From contig CM070515.1 in the NCBI GenBank assembly GCA_036346375.1, positions 5,540,423 to 5,604,422 of the forward strand: a stretch of DNA of 64,000 nucleotides, written 5' to 3'. How positions within the stretch are numbered: position 1 is the first letter of the stretch; every line of letters begins with the position of its first letter. Of the stretch, positions 13,501-25,479 are shown piece after piece. This stretch comes from Guadua angustifolia (Eukaryota > Streptophyta > Magnoliopsida > Poales > Poaceae). Under the pieces are notes generated by a model. The model saw only the letters and a list, made by a program, of their open reading frames with translations, was not told the DNA's origin and searched no databases. The position numbers were made by a program, and so were the translations under genes.

Positions 13501-13675
13501 ATACCTTGGGTTTTCCATTTTTCAATGTGATGAGACTAATCAAGGATATTCTAAATAAACGAGTTAGTCTCGATATAAGATTTGTCATTGATAACAAAAT
13601 CACATTAATGGATAATCACAATATTAGATTTGTCATTAACACCAAAACCATAACTAATGAAGGTTGAACTTACAT
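10549..13675 (-). mobile_element. Ty1/copia-type LTR or LTR-rich remnant splitting the tandem array
   Basis: Non-coding block that interrupts the ~120-bp array. Near its left end, AAAGGGATGAATAGGCGTTTT is the reverse complement of a common grass copia LTR end (CGCCTATTCACCC-like). A TATA box on the minus strand (GGGGTATAAATAGACC) lies near 11335-11350. No gag or pol frame was found. The word CAACACATG recurs more than ten times between 11120 and 12970. The right boundary ends in CTTACA at about 13673. A 5-bp target duplication could not be seen, so the exact edges are approximate. Confidence 0.55.
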
Positions 13676-13900
13676 CCTCCCATTATTTCGATGATTTAAA
13701 AAATAAAACGCCACCGAGAAAAAAAATTATACGAAAAACGACACGCACGGCGTGTTACGCCGTGAAAAAAATATGTTCTTTCAGCCGTTTCGCTTATTAT
13801 TTCGATGATTTAAAAAATAAAACATCACCGAAAAAAAAGAAATCTTTTCTACGAAAAAATGACACGCGCGGCGTGTTACGCCGCGGAAAATTTACTAGTT
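13676..13900. repeat. Right part of the ~120-bp tandem array
   Basis: Two further units, with GTGTTACGCC at 13752 and 13873 (121 bp apart) and shared TTATTTCGATGATTTAAAAAATAAAAC segments. They continue the array broken at about 10548. Confidence 0.65.
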
Positions 13901-13904
13901 ATTA

Positions 13905-14950
13905 ATATTTTCGGAGACAAGAGGGCACGCAGACACGCACACATCAAATTCAAAGTTGAAATGACGGTTCGAGTTCCTGTGGCCACTGCCAGGTGGGGAC
14001 GTAGGGTAGATACCATCACTTTCTTAAAAGAAAAGTCCGCGTCTCAAAGCTTTTTCAAAAGTCCATCTCGCACTCTAAACTATGAAAACTGACATTTGAC
14101 GTTGCGAACTTTGCAATCCGATTCAAATAACACATTGACTCAGATTCATATAGTGTTATTTGCCCGTTTTTATGGGTACAATTAATTATTTGCTTTGTAT
14201 GTCTCACTGACACGTGGCATTAGAATTCATATGTCAGTAATATATCACGGGACAAAAGGATCAATGATAAAGAAAAAATATAACAAATCATCAAATTTTT
14301 CAAAGATGAGGGGGCCCGCAACCACGCACACATCAAATTCAAAGTTGAAATGACGCTTCGAGTCCTGCGGCCACTGCCAAGTGGGGACGTACGATAGATA
14401 CCATTACTTTCTAAAAATAGTCCGTATAACACTCAAAACTTTCTCAAAAGTTTGTCTTGCATTCCGAACTATAAAATTGGCATTTGACTTTGTGAACTTT
14501 GCAATTCGATTTAAATAACACATTGACCCGTTTCATATACAGTGGTATTGGTGCGATGAGTGTGCGATTTTACCACAACACTAAGCAAATTTATGTAAAT
14601 GACGTATGGCTTAAATGAGCTTCTTTTCCAAATCGAAATATAGAGAGGGGAGCTATAGAGATTGGCAGTCATGAAAGCACGATTAGAAGCTCGGCGAGGG
14701 AGAAACACATGTAAGCCCCACTTGTCATTGATTTAACTTGTTTATTTGGCCAGTGTGTCATCCCACGTAGCAAACCATGCACTATTGCGCCACATGGACA
14801 ATATCATCGTGCAAAATCGGTCAAGATGTTACTTGAATTAGATTGAAAAATTTAAGAGATCAAATATCTAGTTTTATATTTCAGAGTGTGGGATAGATTT
14901 TGGATCAAAGTTCGGAATGTCTTATAGACTTTTTTGCTACAGATACCATC
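13905..14950. repeat. 389-bp direct duplication followed by an inverted arm
   Basis: CGCACACATCAAATTCAAAG occurs at 13936 and 14325, 389 bp apart, and similarity extends over about 200 bp through CGAACT..AACTTTGCAAT..CGATT.AAATAACACATTGAC. Part of the second copy (about 14400-14480) reappears inverted at about 14835-14940 (TTCGGAATG and TTATAGACTTTTT). The structure resembles a non-autonomous inverted-repeat element that was partly duplicated. Confidence 0.55.
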
Positions 14951-15489
14951 ACATTGATTCACGTGGCTGGATCAGGTCAAGTCAATTCCATGGATTTTTC
15001 ATTTTTGTGTGCGCGCGTGTAGAAATTTCCATGGATTTGTCGAGAATCAGAGAGGAGATCATGGGATCTTGCTAGAATTTAAGTTTGGGGTGTTTAAATT
15101 AGGGGTATTTTATTGAAATATTTTAGAATTTATTTGAAATTTAAACTAAATTCCACAACCTATCAAAAAATTACCCCCTTTTCAAACAGGTTTAAACCAA
15201 AACATGCCTGGCTATTCTTCCCTATGCTCAACTCAATCATTTAGGTCATATTTGGATGAGTGATAACTCCTTATGAGGTTTTCAAACTAAGATCTAAAAC
15301 ATTCTAACGAAATACCTCCGATCCAAACAACTCCCTAGCCGTATCAAAATCACAGGCTGACCAAACTGAATTTGCATCGTCCCGCAAAAAATGGGGTCCA
15401 AATTAAACCCCCTTTAAATCTCACGCGTGAATTTTAAACACCTCGATGATGCCACCATTTTTTTGACGCGACATTTCCATCGCGGATGA
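14951..15489. other. AT-rich non-coding stretch
   Basis: No gene is seen. The piece around 15095-15180 (TTTAAATTAGGGGT to AAAATTACCCCCTTTT) is partly self-complementary, so a small MITE remnant is possible. Confidence 0.3.
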
Positions 15490-16110
15490 TCATCCTTTGC
15501 TACATTTTGAAACCGAGAAATGCGGAATCTCGGCCCGTACATATCTCAATGTCCCCAAGCGAACTTTGGGCCGCAGGCTGCAACTCCTCGGCCGCCTCCA
15601 CTTTTGTGTGGCCAGATCCGCCCCGCCTTGGCTACGAAACCTAAGTGGCCACGATTTGTGGTTTCGTGGCCGCAAGTGCCTTTTCCGATTTTCGCAACTT
15701 CATGCTGGGCCAATGCCTGACCAGCTAGCCTGTATATAAGTGGTAGCCCGTGTTGCATAGGTCGGCCTTGATTTTTTTCATATTTTTGGGCCGATCCGCT
15801 CACTTTGGGCTACGAAACCTTGCTGGCTGACGATTTCGGTGGCTTGACCGCGAGTGCCTTTTTCCGATTAGAACTTGCGCCGACCAACGCCCAGCCCAGT
15901 CTGCATAAAGTGGTAGCCAGCGTTATGAGGTCGCTTTGATTTTTTCCGATTTCTTGGGTCAGATCCGCCTCCAGCTACGAAAATTTGTGGCCACGATTTC
16001 GCGGTTTTCGTGGCCACGAGTGCCTTTCCGATCGCAACCTCGTGTCGACAGCATCCGCCATCTCGCCAGACATAAGTGGTATCTCGCTATGTAGGTCGTC
16101 CGCTATTTTT
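15490..16110. repeat. Satellite-like tandem array, units of ~166-178 bp
   Basis: GTGCCTTTTCCGAT-like sequence recurs at 15676, 15854 and 16020. It is followed each time by a CGCAAC-like word, TAAGTGGTAGC, a GTAGGTCG-like word and a CGATTTC.GTGG block. The same unit, in the same orientation, occurs at 54490-54870 inside the large MULE. Short frames translated from this array are not genes. Confidence 0.75.
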
Positions 16111-16277
16111 TTTCCAGCCAAAGAGGCTTTTCATTGATGTGTTTTGAAAAAAGATTTAAAATAAATATTAAATAAAAAAATTCCGCGCGCAAGATGGGCC
16201 GGCTGCTCTTGCCTCACCAACGCCATGTCGCATAATGGGCTGTAGGAATAGGAATAAACTCCTATGTACTAAACTAA

Positions 16278-16918
16278 GGATCGTTTGTTTTAACTTTTGA
16301 TTCTGGATTTTAACTCTAAAAATAGAATAAAAAACAAACAGTCTGATTTAAAATTTGATTTTCATAATCCAGCTCATCCATATACACTAAGGGCCTGTTT
16401 AGGAGAGCTCCACTAAAAAAAATCAGCTCCACTCCACCAGCTTCACCATAGAGTTGAAATAGGGAAGGTAGGTGTTTGGCTTGCAAATTAGATCCAGCTT
16501 CAAAAATAGATGGTTTTAGTGTGGATACCCATTTATGCCCTTGGATGTTGAATGGAGATACCTATTTATACCTCATGTGTGTAACCAGTAGCAAAGGTGG
16601 GTAATTACCTAGGAACTTCACGAGTGGGTATGAAACGGTGTTTCTTGGAGTACCCCTTGAGGAGCTCCACAAAAACCAATGAGCAGCCCTCTAGATTCGC
16701 ATTTTTCTTGGAGCTGGAGTTCTGTGGAGTTGGGATATTTGGCTACGCGAATTTGAAGTGGAGCTGAAAATTGAGGAGCAGAGCTCTCCCAAACACTCCC
16801 TAAAATCCACAATTCACTTCATAAGTGCTTTTGGATTCTAGCTTTTGGAGAATCAGCTTCTCTACAACTATAATCCAGAATCAGCTTTTAGAGAATCAAA
16901 GCTAAAACAAAGAGGCCC
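16278..16918. mobile_element. Tourist-like MITE, family A, second copy, interrupted
   Basis: Starts GGATCGTTTGTTTTAACTTT and ends GCTAAAACAAAGAGGCCC. It matches the 217-bp copy at 2473-2689 on both sides of an inserted element at 16391-16800. TAA precedes it and an imperfect TGA follows. Confidence 0.75.
16391..16800. mobile_element. Tourist-like MITE, family B, nested in family A
   Basis: 410-bp element with termini GGGCCTGTTTAGGAGAGCTC and GAGCTCTCCCAAACACTCCC, which are inverted relative to each other. It is flanked by TAA (16388-16390 and 16801-16803). Removing it and one TAA restores the order of the host MITE, showing that it is the later insertion. Confidence 0.85.
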
Positions 16919-17029
16919 TGAGTCTTTTGACACATCTCTCTATGTGTCGAGGAACTCTTTTACGAATCATAACCCAGAGAAACTTAGGTGAAACAGCTTG
17001 GGAAATCTCGCAGGTCACACGACTCACAA

Positions 17030-17350
17030 CAGATGGAGCCATGGGGTGCAATACTAAGAGGAGTTAATATGAAACTTAGGACGGACATTATCGGAGATTG
17101 GAGAGTTAGTACCAAAGATAAATGAGAGTTCTAGTCGTGCTAGAGATGGAATCAGAGATAGAGTCCGATTATAATTCGATTGTAATCAACGCTATAAATA
17201 ACAGGTGTGAGGATACAACACCAGTTGACAAAACGAGTCCTCGAGTTCCCATCTCTGTCTAGTGGCTACGACATATGATCAGACCCGCCTGTCGCCGGCA
17301 AACGCTAGAGGATTTCACGGCGAAATACGTGCGTGTCCACAGTCACCACC
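17030..17350 (+). mobile_element. LTR remnant with TATA box
   Basis: GATTGTAATCAACGCTATAAATAACAGGTG near 17185-17215 looks like an LTR promoter, and TTCACGGCGAAATACG follows near 17317, a type of phrase that recurs at the gypsy LTR end near 58130. No coding region or partner LTR is visible. Confidence 0.35.
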
Positions 17351-18119
17351 ACCCTCAATTAATTCTGCCTACTTCTTGCTCAGCCTTCACTCTTGGCAAG
17401 ATGTCTGTCGACTGAAGAAAAGAAAGCCTTGATGAGACACCGCATCTCTTGATCTTGTCAGCTCATGTATATCTCCTGTTTTTATATGTCGCGCGCGCGG
17501 ATTGGTAGATCGTCAGGTGATGCCAACTACACATACATATACGCCGCACCACACCAACTTGAAGAGGAAGGAAGAAGAAGATGACGGGAAAGATCCAACA
17601 CACGTACCACCTGCTCCACAAGCTCGCGGTAGAATATGCAACGAAAACGACCGTACCATGAGTCCATGATGACTATCCCCGGCCGCTGACGCAGCGAAGT
17701 ATAGTAAGTGCCATGTCGCCTTCGGTCCGTTACTGCCAAATCGCCAGGACCAAGTGGAAGTGTCTGGAACACGGCTATATACGTAGGCCATGTATTAGTG
17801 GTATTTTAACCCAGGCGGCTTCACAAGTCAAATGATTGTTACCACCATCTTCTCTCTCACACTCCGCGGACGATGAAGCTCTGGCCCATTTGGCCCTGTG
17901 CATTTTTTTTAATAAAATTGTAAATCATGTTCTCTTCTTGGCCGCTAAGCATCAATAGGTGACACTTGAGCTCAAAAGAAGGGGTACCGTGTAACCTAAG
18001 CTCAGCAGGAGGGCATTTGTGGTGCTCAGCCACCTATTGCGGTAGGGGAGTGAAGGGGAACAGGTAGGTTGCTCTAACATAAATTCAAAATTTTCAACTG
18101 TGTGACTAAGGAACCACTG
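17351..18119. other. Non-coding, nothing identified
   Basis: Open frames on the minus strand near 17513-17791 have no recognisable domain and no convincing splice context. Confidence 0.3.
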
Positions 18120-20005
18120 CAAGTTATATATCACGGAATTACCATTAGACGTGCAGACCTGTAGCGGAAGTAGAGTTGATGCAACGTGTTGGTGCGATTG
18201 CAGTCATGCTAGCCTCGTGCATCCTCTAACAGCTCTTTATGACCGCCACAGGTTGTGAATCGTCCTCATCACCTGTCACGGATTGTGGATTGTCATAGTA
18301 TTGAAGCTTCAGAGTAATGTCTCCAAGGTATCCACATGTATAGGGCAGGGAAACCACGCATCAAAGAGTTAACGTCGGCTGCACGATTTTGGGCGAAAAA
18401 GGTGCGGCGGCTAGGGTTTTGGGGATTTTGAATTTCTATATTGTCTTTTAACCCTAAAGCTAGGGGTGGGCATTTTTAAACTGAAACCGAATTACCGAAC
18501 CGAACCGAACCGAATTAACCGATTATTTTGGTTATTTCGGTTTTCGGTTCGGTTTTTGTTTTGGTATAATTCGGTTTTCGGTTCGGTTTTTCGTTTTCAA
18601 AAACCAAAATAACCGAATAACCCATGTACAATACCATTTTTATAGTATTCTTCTTAAAACCACTAAACAATTCACATGTAATAATACATTTATGCATATG
18701 TTTAGTATATTCATATGTTTTATTATGCTTATATTGTAATTACATATGAATATTGTGTGGGTTTATCCATATTTTGTATTGCAATATGAGAATGATTAAA
18801 TCTAATTTACCTAGTGTTATTCATATTTCGGTTAACCGAAAAACCGAAATAACCGAAACAAAATATTTCGGTTAATTCGGTTTGGTTTTTTATTTTTATC
18901 CAAGAAATTCGGTTTCCAGTTTTCAAAAACCGAATTATTTTAAAACCGAAAAACCCGAACCGATTAAACCGATAAAATCGAATGCCCACCCTTACCTAAA
19001 GCCACCACCCCTGTCTTTATATAGACGCCCCACAATGGGTCTCTACATTAGAGGCCCATTAGGAACTCGAAGCCCATCAGAATTCGGATCACCATCCAAA
19101 TTAAATCATAATCCTTTAAGCGTGCAACCCTCTTTGTTCACGTATACTTAAATATGGCATGAGTACTTTTTCTCGACCATTAATCGGTAGCGATCCCTAG
19201 CAAGACGTGCCAACTCCCGAATATATGTAAAGAACACATCAGACAAACTTTAACAATGCTTAGTTATATGCATTTCCTTTGCCTCATGATATTGGTCAAA
19301 CTTAAAAGTATATGACATCCTTATTTAGTTAGCTAGCTTGAACTTTCTTTCTCGATTATGTGACTCGGAATTTTCGACTACGGTTAACTCTTTAACCGCA
19401 AGTAGCATGGTCATGTATTTTCAAAATCCAACCACTCGAGAGACCTAGAGATATCTCTCCCGTTGTATGGAGGAAAATATTCTTGATCAATCATGCATCG
19501 CAGTATGCTTCATGATAAATCCGAAAGCAACCTTTATAACTACCTAGTTATGTAGTAGCGTTTAGCAACCCCTAAGTAAGTCATTACACATCTCGAGAAT
19601 ATACATCAACCTCAAGTCTAAGAATATACCATACACATTGTATATGAGACCAACTAATGATAAGTAATATTGCAACATTCTCGCAGTGTCTCAAGGTGGG
19701 TCAATCCAACTTTATATTCTCTAACATGTGTCTATATTATTGGTTTGATAACTCCATATCCATTACCCATGAAGCATGGTCATCAACCAATACATATGCT
19801 AATCTATTCATATACGTCCTCATATGTTTATCGACAAAGGAATCACTTTAAAATAATCATCATAAAGTCATATATAGAGTTTCACATGCAAGTTACATAC
19901 TTGCTAATAAATAACAATGGCGTTATTCAAGAAACAAGATAATATATCATGAATATAAGGAAATGTAATCATCTCTATGATTACCTCTAGTGCATATCTC
20001 TATCA
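18120..20005 (-). mobile_element. Ty1/copia LTR (minus), carrying a hAT MITE
   Basis: Read on the minus strand, the block starts TGATAGAGATATGCACTAG at 20005, a degenerate form of the common Triticeae/grass copia start TGTTGGAAATATGCCCTAG. It runs through an AT-rich U3 and reaches a TATA box (GTCTATATAAAG) at about 19013-19025. The leader (GGGGTGGTGGCTTTAGG) is then interrupted by the hAT element, after which CCTAGCCGCCGCACC and a U5-like TCTACTTCCGCTACAGG follow. No coding sequence or second LTR is present, so it is probably a solo LTR. The left edge is approximate. Confidence 0.6.
18461..18994. mobile_element. Non-autonomous hAT element with perfect 8-bp duplication
   Basis: 534-bp element with termini TAGGGGTGGGCATT and AATGCCCACCCTTA (inverse TAAGGGTGGGCATT). 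CCTAAAGC flanks both sides at 18453-18460 and 18995-19002. The interior is built from ACCGAA/TTCGGT words in both orientations and can fold into long hairpins. The 8-bp duplication and TA[G/A]GG start fit the hAT superfamily. Confidence 0.9.
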
Positions 20006-20272
20006 GGGAGCATGGTAGGTGATACGTGTCACCTACCGATACTTTCGTGGTTATGAAAGGGGGTAGGTTTGTAATTTTATTCGTAGAAAAATAAAACTGA
20101 AGAAAAAGAAATGTGCGAGTGCTGCATACACAGGCGCCATGGATGATGAATGATGATACCACGTTTTGTGGACAGTGGCACTGTGGGAGCCACGTTCTTC
20201 CCCTAGCTGTATAGATACATATTCAGACGACGAAGACGACGACAACAAAGGTGCATCTTGGTAAGCTATTAA

Positions 20273-20693
20273 GGCCCTGTTTGGGGAGCTGCTACCGGTG
20301 AAAAATTTGCTTTTGGTTTGTTTGGTCAGAAGCAACAGTATGGTGGCGGTGGCTTTTCTTGTTATGTTTGTTTGGCAAATTGGTCATTCAAAATGTAGCT
20401 TTTGGGGGCCAACCTAGCGGGAAGGTAACAACATAGCGAAGTACAGCGGTATCCGAGTGGGGAGGTGACGTGGAGGCGGCAAGGTGGGGTGGCGAAGGTT
20501 GATAAGACAGAGCGACCGAGATAGGAGGTGGTCAAGCGAAACCACAGCTGAAAAGCTCCTCCTCAGCAGCTTCAGCTATTGGGGGTGCTTCTGCTGTGGC
20601 TTAGCTTCCCAGCTGCTTTGAAGCCATGCTGTTTGGAGGAGCTTTTGGCTCAAAGCTGAAACAAAGCTGAAGCACAGCTCCCCCAAACAGGCC
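20273..20693. mobile_element. Tourist-like MITE with GGCCCTGTTTGGGGAGCTG ends
   Basis: 421-bp element. The right end CACAGCTCCCCCAAACAGGCC inverts to match the left end. TTAA is present on both sides (20269-20272 and 20694-20697), compatible with a TAA/TTA duplication extended by one matching base. The interior is rich in AGCTT/AAGCT words. Confidence 0.8.
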
Positions 20694-20843
20694 TTAAGTC
20701 GTTGCGCTGCACGGCAGATGAGAGCATTCGATACCTAATCCCATACGTTTTGCAACCTACAGCTAGCGTGCTCTTGCTTGCTTGGCTCTTGTCTGCCACG
20801 CCCATGCGCATGCGTAATAATCCTTGACAATGATGCATGCACA

Positions 20844-21836
20844 CAGTGGCGGAGCCAGGATTCGTCAAAGCCTCGGGCCGAAAATTAAGCGCCAATAACT
20901 AACGCCAAAATATACACACACCGAGATACAATAAAAATACTACACAAATACACAATTAAAGATAAATTTGAATTTCATGCTTAACATTTCAATAAAATAG
21001 ATAAATTGTTCATCATGTATTTTCTATTACATCAAATTGAGTTCAATCAATTAATTATGAAATGTATAAATTGTTCAAATCAATATACTCAAATCTAGCA
21101 TCAGTGCATAAGCATAATAACTAATTCATAGATACAATCATACAACTATCCTTTTCAACAGTTCAATCAGTAATCTGTAACAACTAACAAATAGCAAATA
21201 TTACCGAAGCAATACAATCAGTAATCTATAATCATTCAACATTTCAACAGTTCAACTGAATTACCAACTATGAACTATCATTCTATCATTGAATCATTCA
21301 TTCATTCTATAGAGTATAGTCTGTATGAGGAAGAGTAGTATGCTATGGACTTGGCTATTATTGATCCTTGCTTTCTCATGGTTCTCCTTACGATATGAGT
21401 AATAATTATCGATAGTATAGTATAACCGCAGTTTAGTTTCTGGCCTGAAGATCAAGAAACCATATGCTAGTTTAAACTAAAATAAGCTGACTCCGAGTCT
21501 GCGTGCCATGCATGGAGGTTCGGTACTTCAGTCAGGAGTTACACTTTGTATTGGTAATTGTTCCCGGATTAGAGCCGGATGAATTGCATTTAGTGTTCCT
21601 TGTTGAAGGCGGAAGTATTCTCACGCAATGCGCTCTGAGAGCATGCAACAGATTTAAAGTACGAAATCGAAACCGAAAGTAACTAAAGAAGCTGCATGCT
21701 TGCCGATCCTTGTATGGCACCCGTGAAAGACACATGCATCTTGCGCATTAAGCCTTTGTATGGCTAATGCTAACACTTGTATTTGAGCTGGGCACAGGGC
21801 CCAGCCCCAATGGCCCTGAGCCCAGCTCCGCCCCTG
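20844..21836. mobile_element. Non-autonomous hAT element, 993 bp, perfect 8-bp duplication
   Basis: Termini CAGTGGCGGAGCCAGG and CCCAGCTCCGCCCCTG (inverse CAGGGGCGGAGCTGGG), flanked by CATGCACA at 20836-20843 and 21837-21844. The interior is AT-rich and has no transposase frame. Confidence 0.9.
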
Positions 21837-22008
21837 CATGCACACATAGGCAACACCGATAAATTCTTTGAGCTCGTCATGCACGTACTAAACCACAACC
21901 ATATATTCAACCAACTGCACTCGATCCACTCGCGTCGCGCCACCACGCGCGAGGAAAAGCGCCTTTCTTCTTCGATTGTTAGCACTTACGTACTTATCTA
22001 GGTAGATA

Positions 22009-22265
22009 CTCCATCCTTTCCAAAATATAAGACGTGATTTGATTTGGCACAGTCTTCTAAACTATATTTTGACCTTTAATTTCTCTTATCCAATATCATT
22101 CATACAAACAAAATCAATATCATTACAAAGTACTTTCAAATACGAATCCAATGGTATCACTTTTATATCACAAAATCTTTATATAGTTGGACAAATCATT
22201 GGTCAAAGATTTCAAAGTTTGAATCTTGAAATGCGTGCGCGCCTTATATTTTGGAAAGGAGGGAG
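22009..22265. mobile_element. Stowaway MITE
   Basis: 257-bp element with the classic Tc1/mariner-Stowaway ends CTCCATCCTTTCCAAAATAT and ATATTTTGGAAAGGAGGGAG, flanked by TA (22007-22008 and 22266-22267). The interior repeats ATTGGTCAAAG- and CAAA-type words typical of the family. Confidence 0.92.
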
Positions 22266-22267
22266 TA

Positions 22268-24197
22268 CATTTTACCGTGGACACTAGAAATAAAATTTAA
22301 TCATTAATTTATTGAGAATATTTTTAGAGCAGTATTTTAATGTTTTTCTTCTAAATACAAGTTGCACAAATCTTAAAACAAACGAAAGGGTAAGTAATCA
22401 CTATTTATCATTCATTCACACTTTAACATTTGTGTAAGTGTCAAAAAGAAAAGCATTGAAACATCTCTCATATTTTTTATTGTTCTACTACTAAATAAAG
22501 TATAAATAAATACAAATCAATTCGACCTATTAGATAAAAAGAACTAAGGATCTGTATACGCGCGCCGTGGAGGACGGAATCATGATCCCGTCAACTAAAG
22601 TAATCAAACGGCAACATGCTTTGCGTTCTGTTCGCTTCTGCTCGCGATGATAATAAGGTGCCAGCTGTAGCTACTAATCGACAATTAATTAATTGGACAG
22701 GTTGCTCGCAATGCTTTGCTTCGTGAACGACCGGGACAGATGTTCATGTTCTCAACATTTTTTTTTCTAGAATCAAACCGGTTTGGGTTTTGGGAGAGGA
22801 GTATTTGTTTGACGTCTTGAGCTTAAGCTTTGGCTTAGTCCGACGATATGGACGCCACGTGTGAGACACTGTGATGGATCAGATAAAATGGTGAGGAACA
22901 AAAGTGGGCCCGTCCCTTCGGCGCTCAGGTCACTCGGTGGGATGGATGGAGTACGCCAGCCGGGAAGAAGAACACACGCATCATCACGGCCGAGCACAAA
23001 AGCCATCTTTTGATCTGGAGAACATGCTTCCTTTTCAGATCTATCCATTGGCCCGACATTCACTACCGGCTACGACAAATACCGTGATGTACTGCTGATC
23101 ACTGATCAGGCACTGCAGATTTGGAGTTGCAGGCAGATTACTGTCGTTCACTACTGTATGCGTCTAATTGTTTTCTGGCAACTTGATTTGCAGATGCAAG
23201 TGGTTCCATCAGTCAGACATTCACCGACGCCAGTGTAAACCCGCGGATTCTTGGTTCCTTGGCCGCCACCGAAACATCTCGAGCCCTTCGTGAATAGTCA
23301 ATTCTCATGCGTGTTCGAGTACATACAATGCAGACGCTTAGAGACGTGCTTAACAATAAAAAATTAAAACTGATTTTTCTTAACACATAGGATAGATTAG
23401 GTGCTTATTTTAAAGCATTGATGCTGAATTAAGCGTCCATACTTAGCAGTTGCTTATGTATATAACTATATACGATTAACAGATTATATAATATCTAAGT
23501 ATGAAGTATCCATAAAAGAGAAGCTTGCATTGGATGAAAGAACTTTTACTTAGGTACTTGATCATGGGCTATAGTCTATATCTCGTTAAGTGCTCGTGTA
23601 AGTGTTTCGTCGGGGACGAAAAATCAATGGGAAAAGACTAGTTTTGTCAGCCGTCGTTTTCGCAACTGGCGCCACGATGCGTTGATTTAGGTGAGATGGA
23701 TATATGCTAGGTTCTGGTAACGAATGAACAAGAGAGAAGGGGCATAAGAGGACCTTGAAATTTAGAGCGAGTAGGGTGAGCTTTCCAACCCTATCATATA
23801 CAGAGAAAAAAAAACCCTAACATACACTACAAAATAATAGTGAATATATAGCAACCGACACAAGCTTTCTCCAGTTGTGTTTGGCTTAGGCTACCTTCTG
23901 CAATCTGCATATCTCCTGTCTTACAGAATGCTTTGGTTTTAGCCAGATTCCCCTTACCAATAAGAGCGAACGTTGCAAGCTGTAACCAGCATGGATAAAG
24001 ATATCGCCAGCCATACCTGTCCGGACTGGTAAAAAATACCGGTCCAAAAAGTTTTAAATTTTTAGTTTGAATTGATAACTAGTAATTTCGGACAGTAATC
24101 AGCCGGGAACGGGTCAAATCAGGCTATAACCGGCCGAAAACCAGCCAAGTTCAAACTTTCAGTTTAAATTTCGTAATTGAAACCATACGGTAAAAAA
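22268..24197. other. Intergenic, no gene seen
   Basis: AT-rich, with scattered short open frames but no domain. Around 24005-24190 there is a degenerate repeat with ACCGG and CCGGTC words that resembles sequence on the far side of the MULE (28815-28960) in the same orientation. Confidence 0.35.
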
Positions 24198-24773
24198 CCA
24201 AATTTTATAAATAACACACGAAAAATAAAAAAACAAAAATAATAAGCTGAAAAGAAAAATTACAGAAATAGGATACTGTCGTCCTTCTGACTGGTAACAG
24301 AGTATAGTTTCCAGTCCAAATAGCGATTGAATTGTCGCCAATTGGAAAGGTGACAGCAAGTCAGTCGTCATTTGAACTGGCCATAAATGCGTCAGCTCGG
24401 AGACATGTCATTAATCGCTAGTTGAACTGGCGACATGCGGTTTCTATCGCCAATCGAAATGGTGACTGGCGGTTCATGTTCTTATAGCCGTCATTTCAAC
24501 TGACGACGGAAACCACGTTATAAAAGCCGCGTACCGGCTGAGTTTCGCCCATGCGCCCCAGAGCAAACCAAGAGAAAGAAAATGAAAGGAGAGAAGAAAA
24601 GGAAAAGAGAAGAAAATGTGAGGGGGAAGGAGGGGAAGAAGAGGGAGGAGGAAGATGGAGGGGAGTAGGAGGAGAAGTCCAGCCTATAATTGAAGGTTCG
24701 AATTTTAATCTTCTATTTTGTATTTTCGAAACATAGGTTAGAAAATCAAATTAATTAAATTTATAGGTACTTA

Positions 24774-25006
24774 GAGTCTGTTTGGTAGAGTTCCAGATCC
24801 CAACTTCAGCTGAGATCTAAAACTTGTAGGCTAAAATAAAGTGAATTAAGTTTATATTTTTGGTCTAAAATATAAACAAGAAGATCCATCTAAACACTTT
24901 TAATGTACTCACAGCTCCAGCTCCACAGATCTGGTAAAGCTAGAAATACTCAGCTCGGCCACCAGATCCACAGATCTAGTGGAGCTGGAGCCCTACCAAA
25001 CACACG
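24774..25006. mobile_element. Tourist-like MITE, family C, copy 1
   Basis: 233 bp, starting GAGTCTGTTTGGTAGAG and ending CTACCAAACACACG, flanked by TTA (24771-24773 and 25007-25009). Its middle (AGGCTAAAATAAAGTGAATT and TTAATGTACTCACAGCTCCAG) is nearly identical to 25660-25890. Confidence 0.8.
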
Positions 25007-25479
25007 TTACACACCCTTAGTTATGCAGATGTCGTAGGTGTAAAAATCGAACATGAGTGAGGGGGTGGATGTAGGCTGTTTTACAGCCCCTCATCTGAAA
25101 ACATTTAGGCCTCCAAATTTGTATTGGTTTTGGTAATTAAGAACAATCACGATTAAATGACTAATATTTCCATTGAAAATGTTGAAAATATGTTGGTCAT
25201 AGACATGGAATACGATGAAGCATGAAAATGAAGCTAAATAAGATTAATGTGTCAAACTAAAGAGCAAAGGTATATATTTAAAGACTTTTTCATAACTTTT
25301 ATTAATCTCAGAGTATTAGAGAAAGATCGGATTACTAGATTAGGTGTCGTACTATTAAGAGGGACTCTTGATCAGTAGTTTGATGTGTTCTTAGTAAAAA
25401 TAGCTCAATCAATGCTTATAGAAATGATTATTTTAACTTGTCATAAAAGGAAAATTAAAATCCTTTTCTCTCCTGCCAA

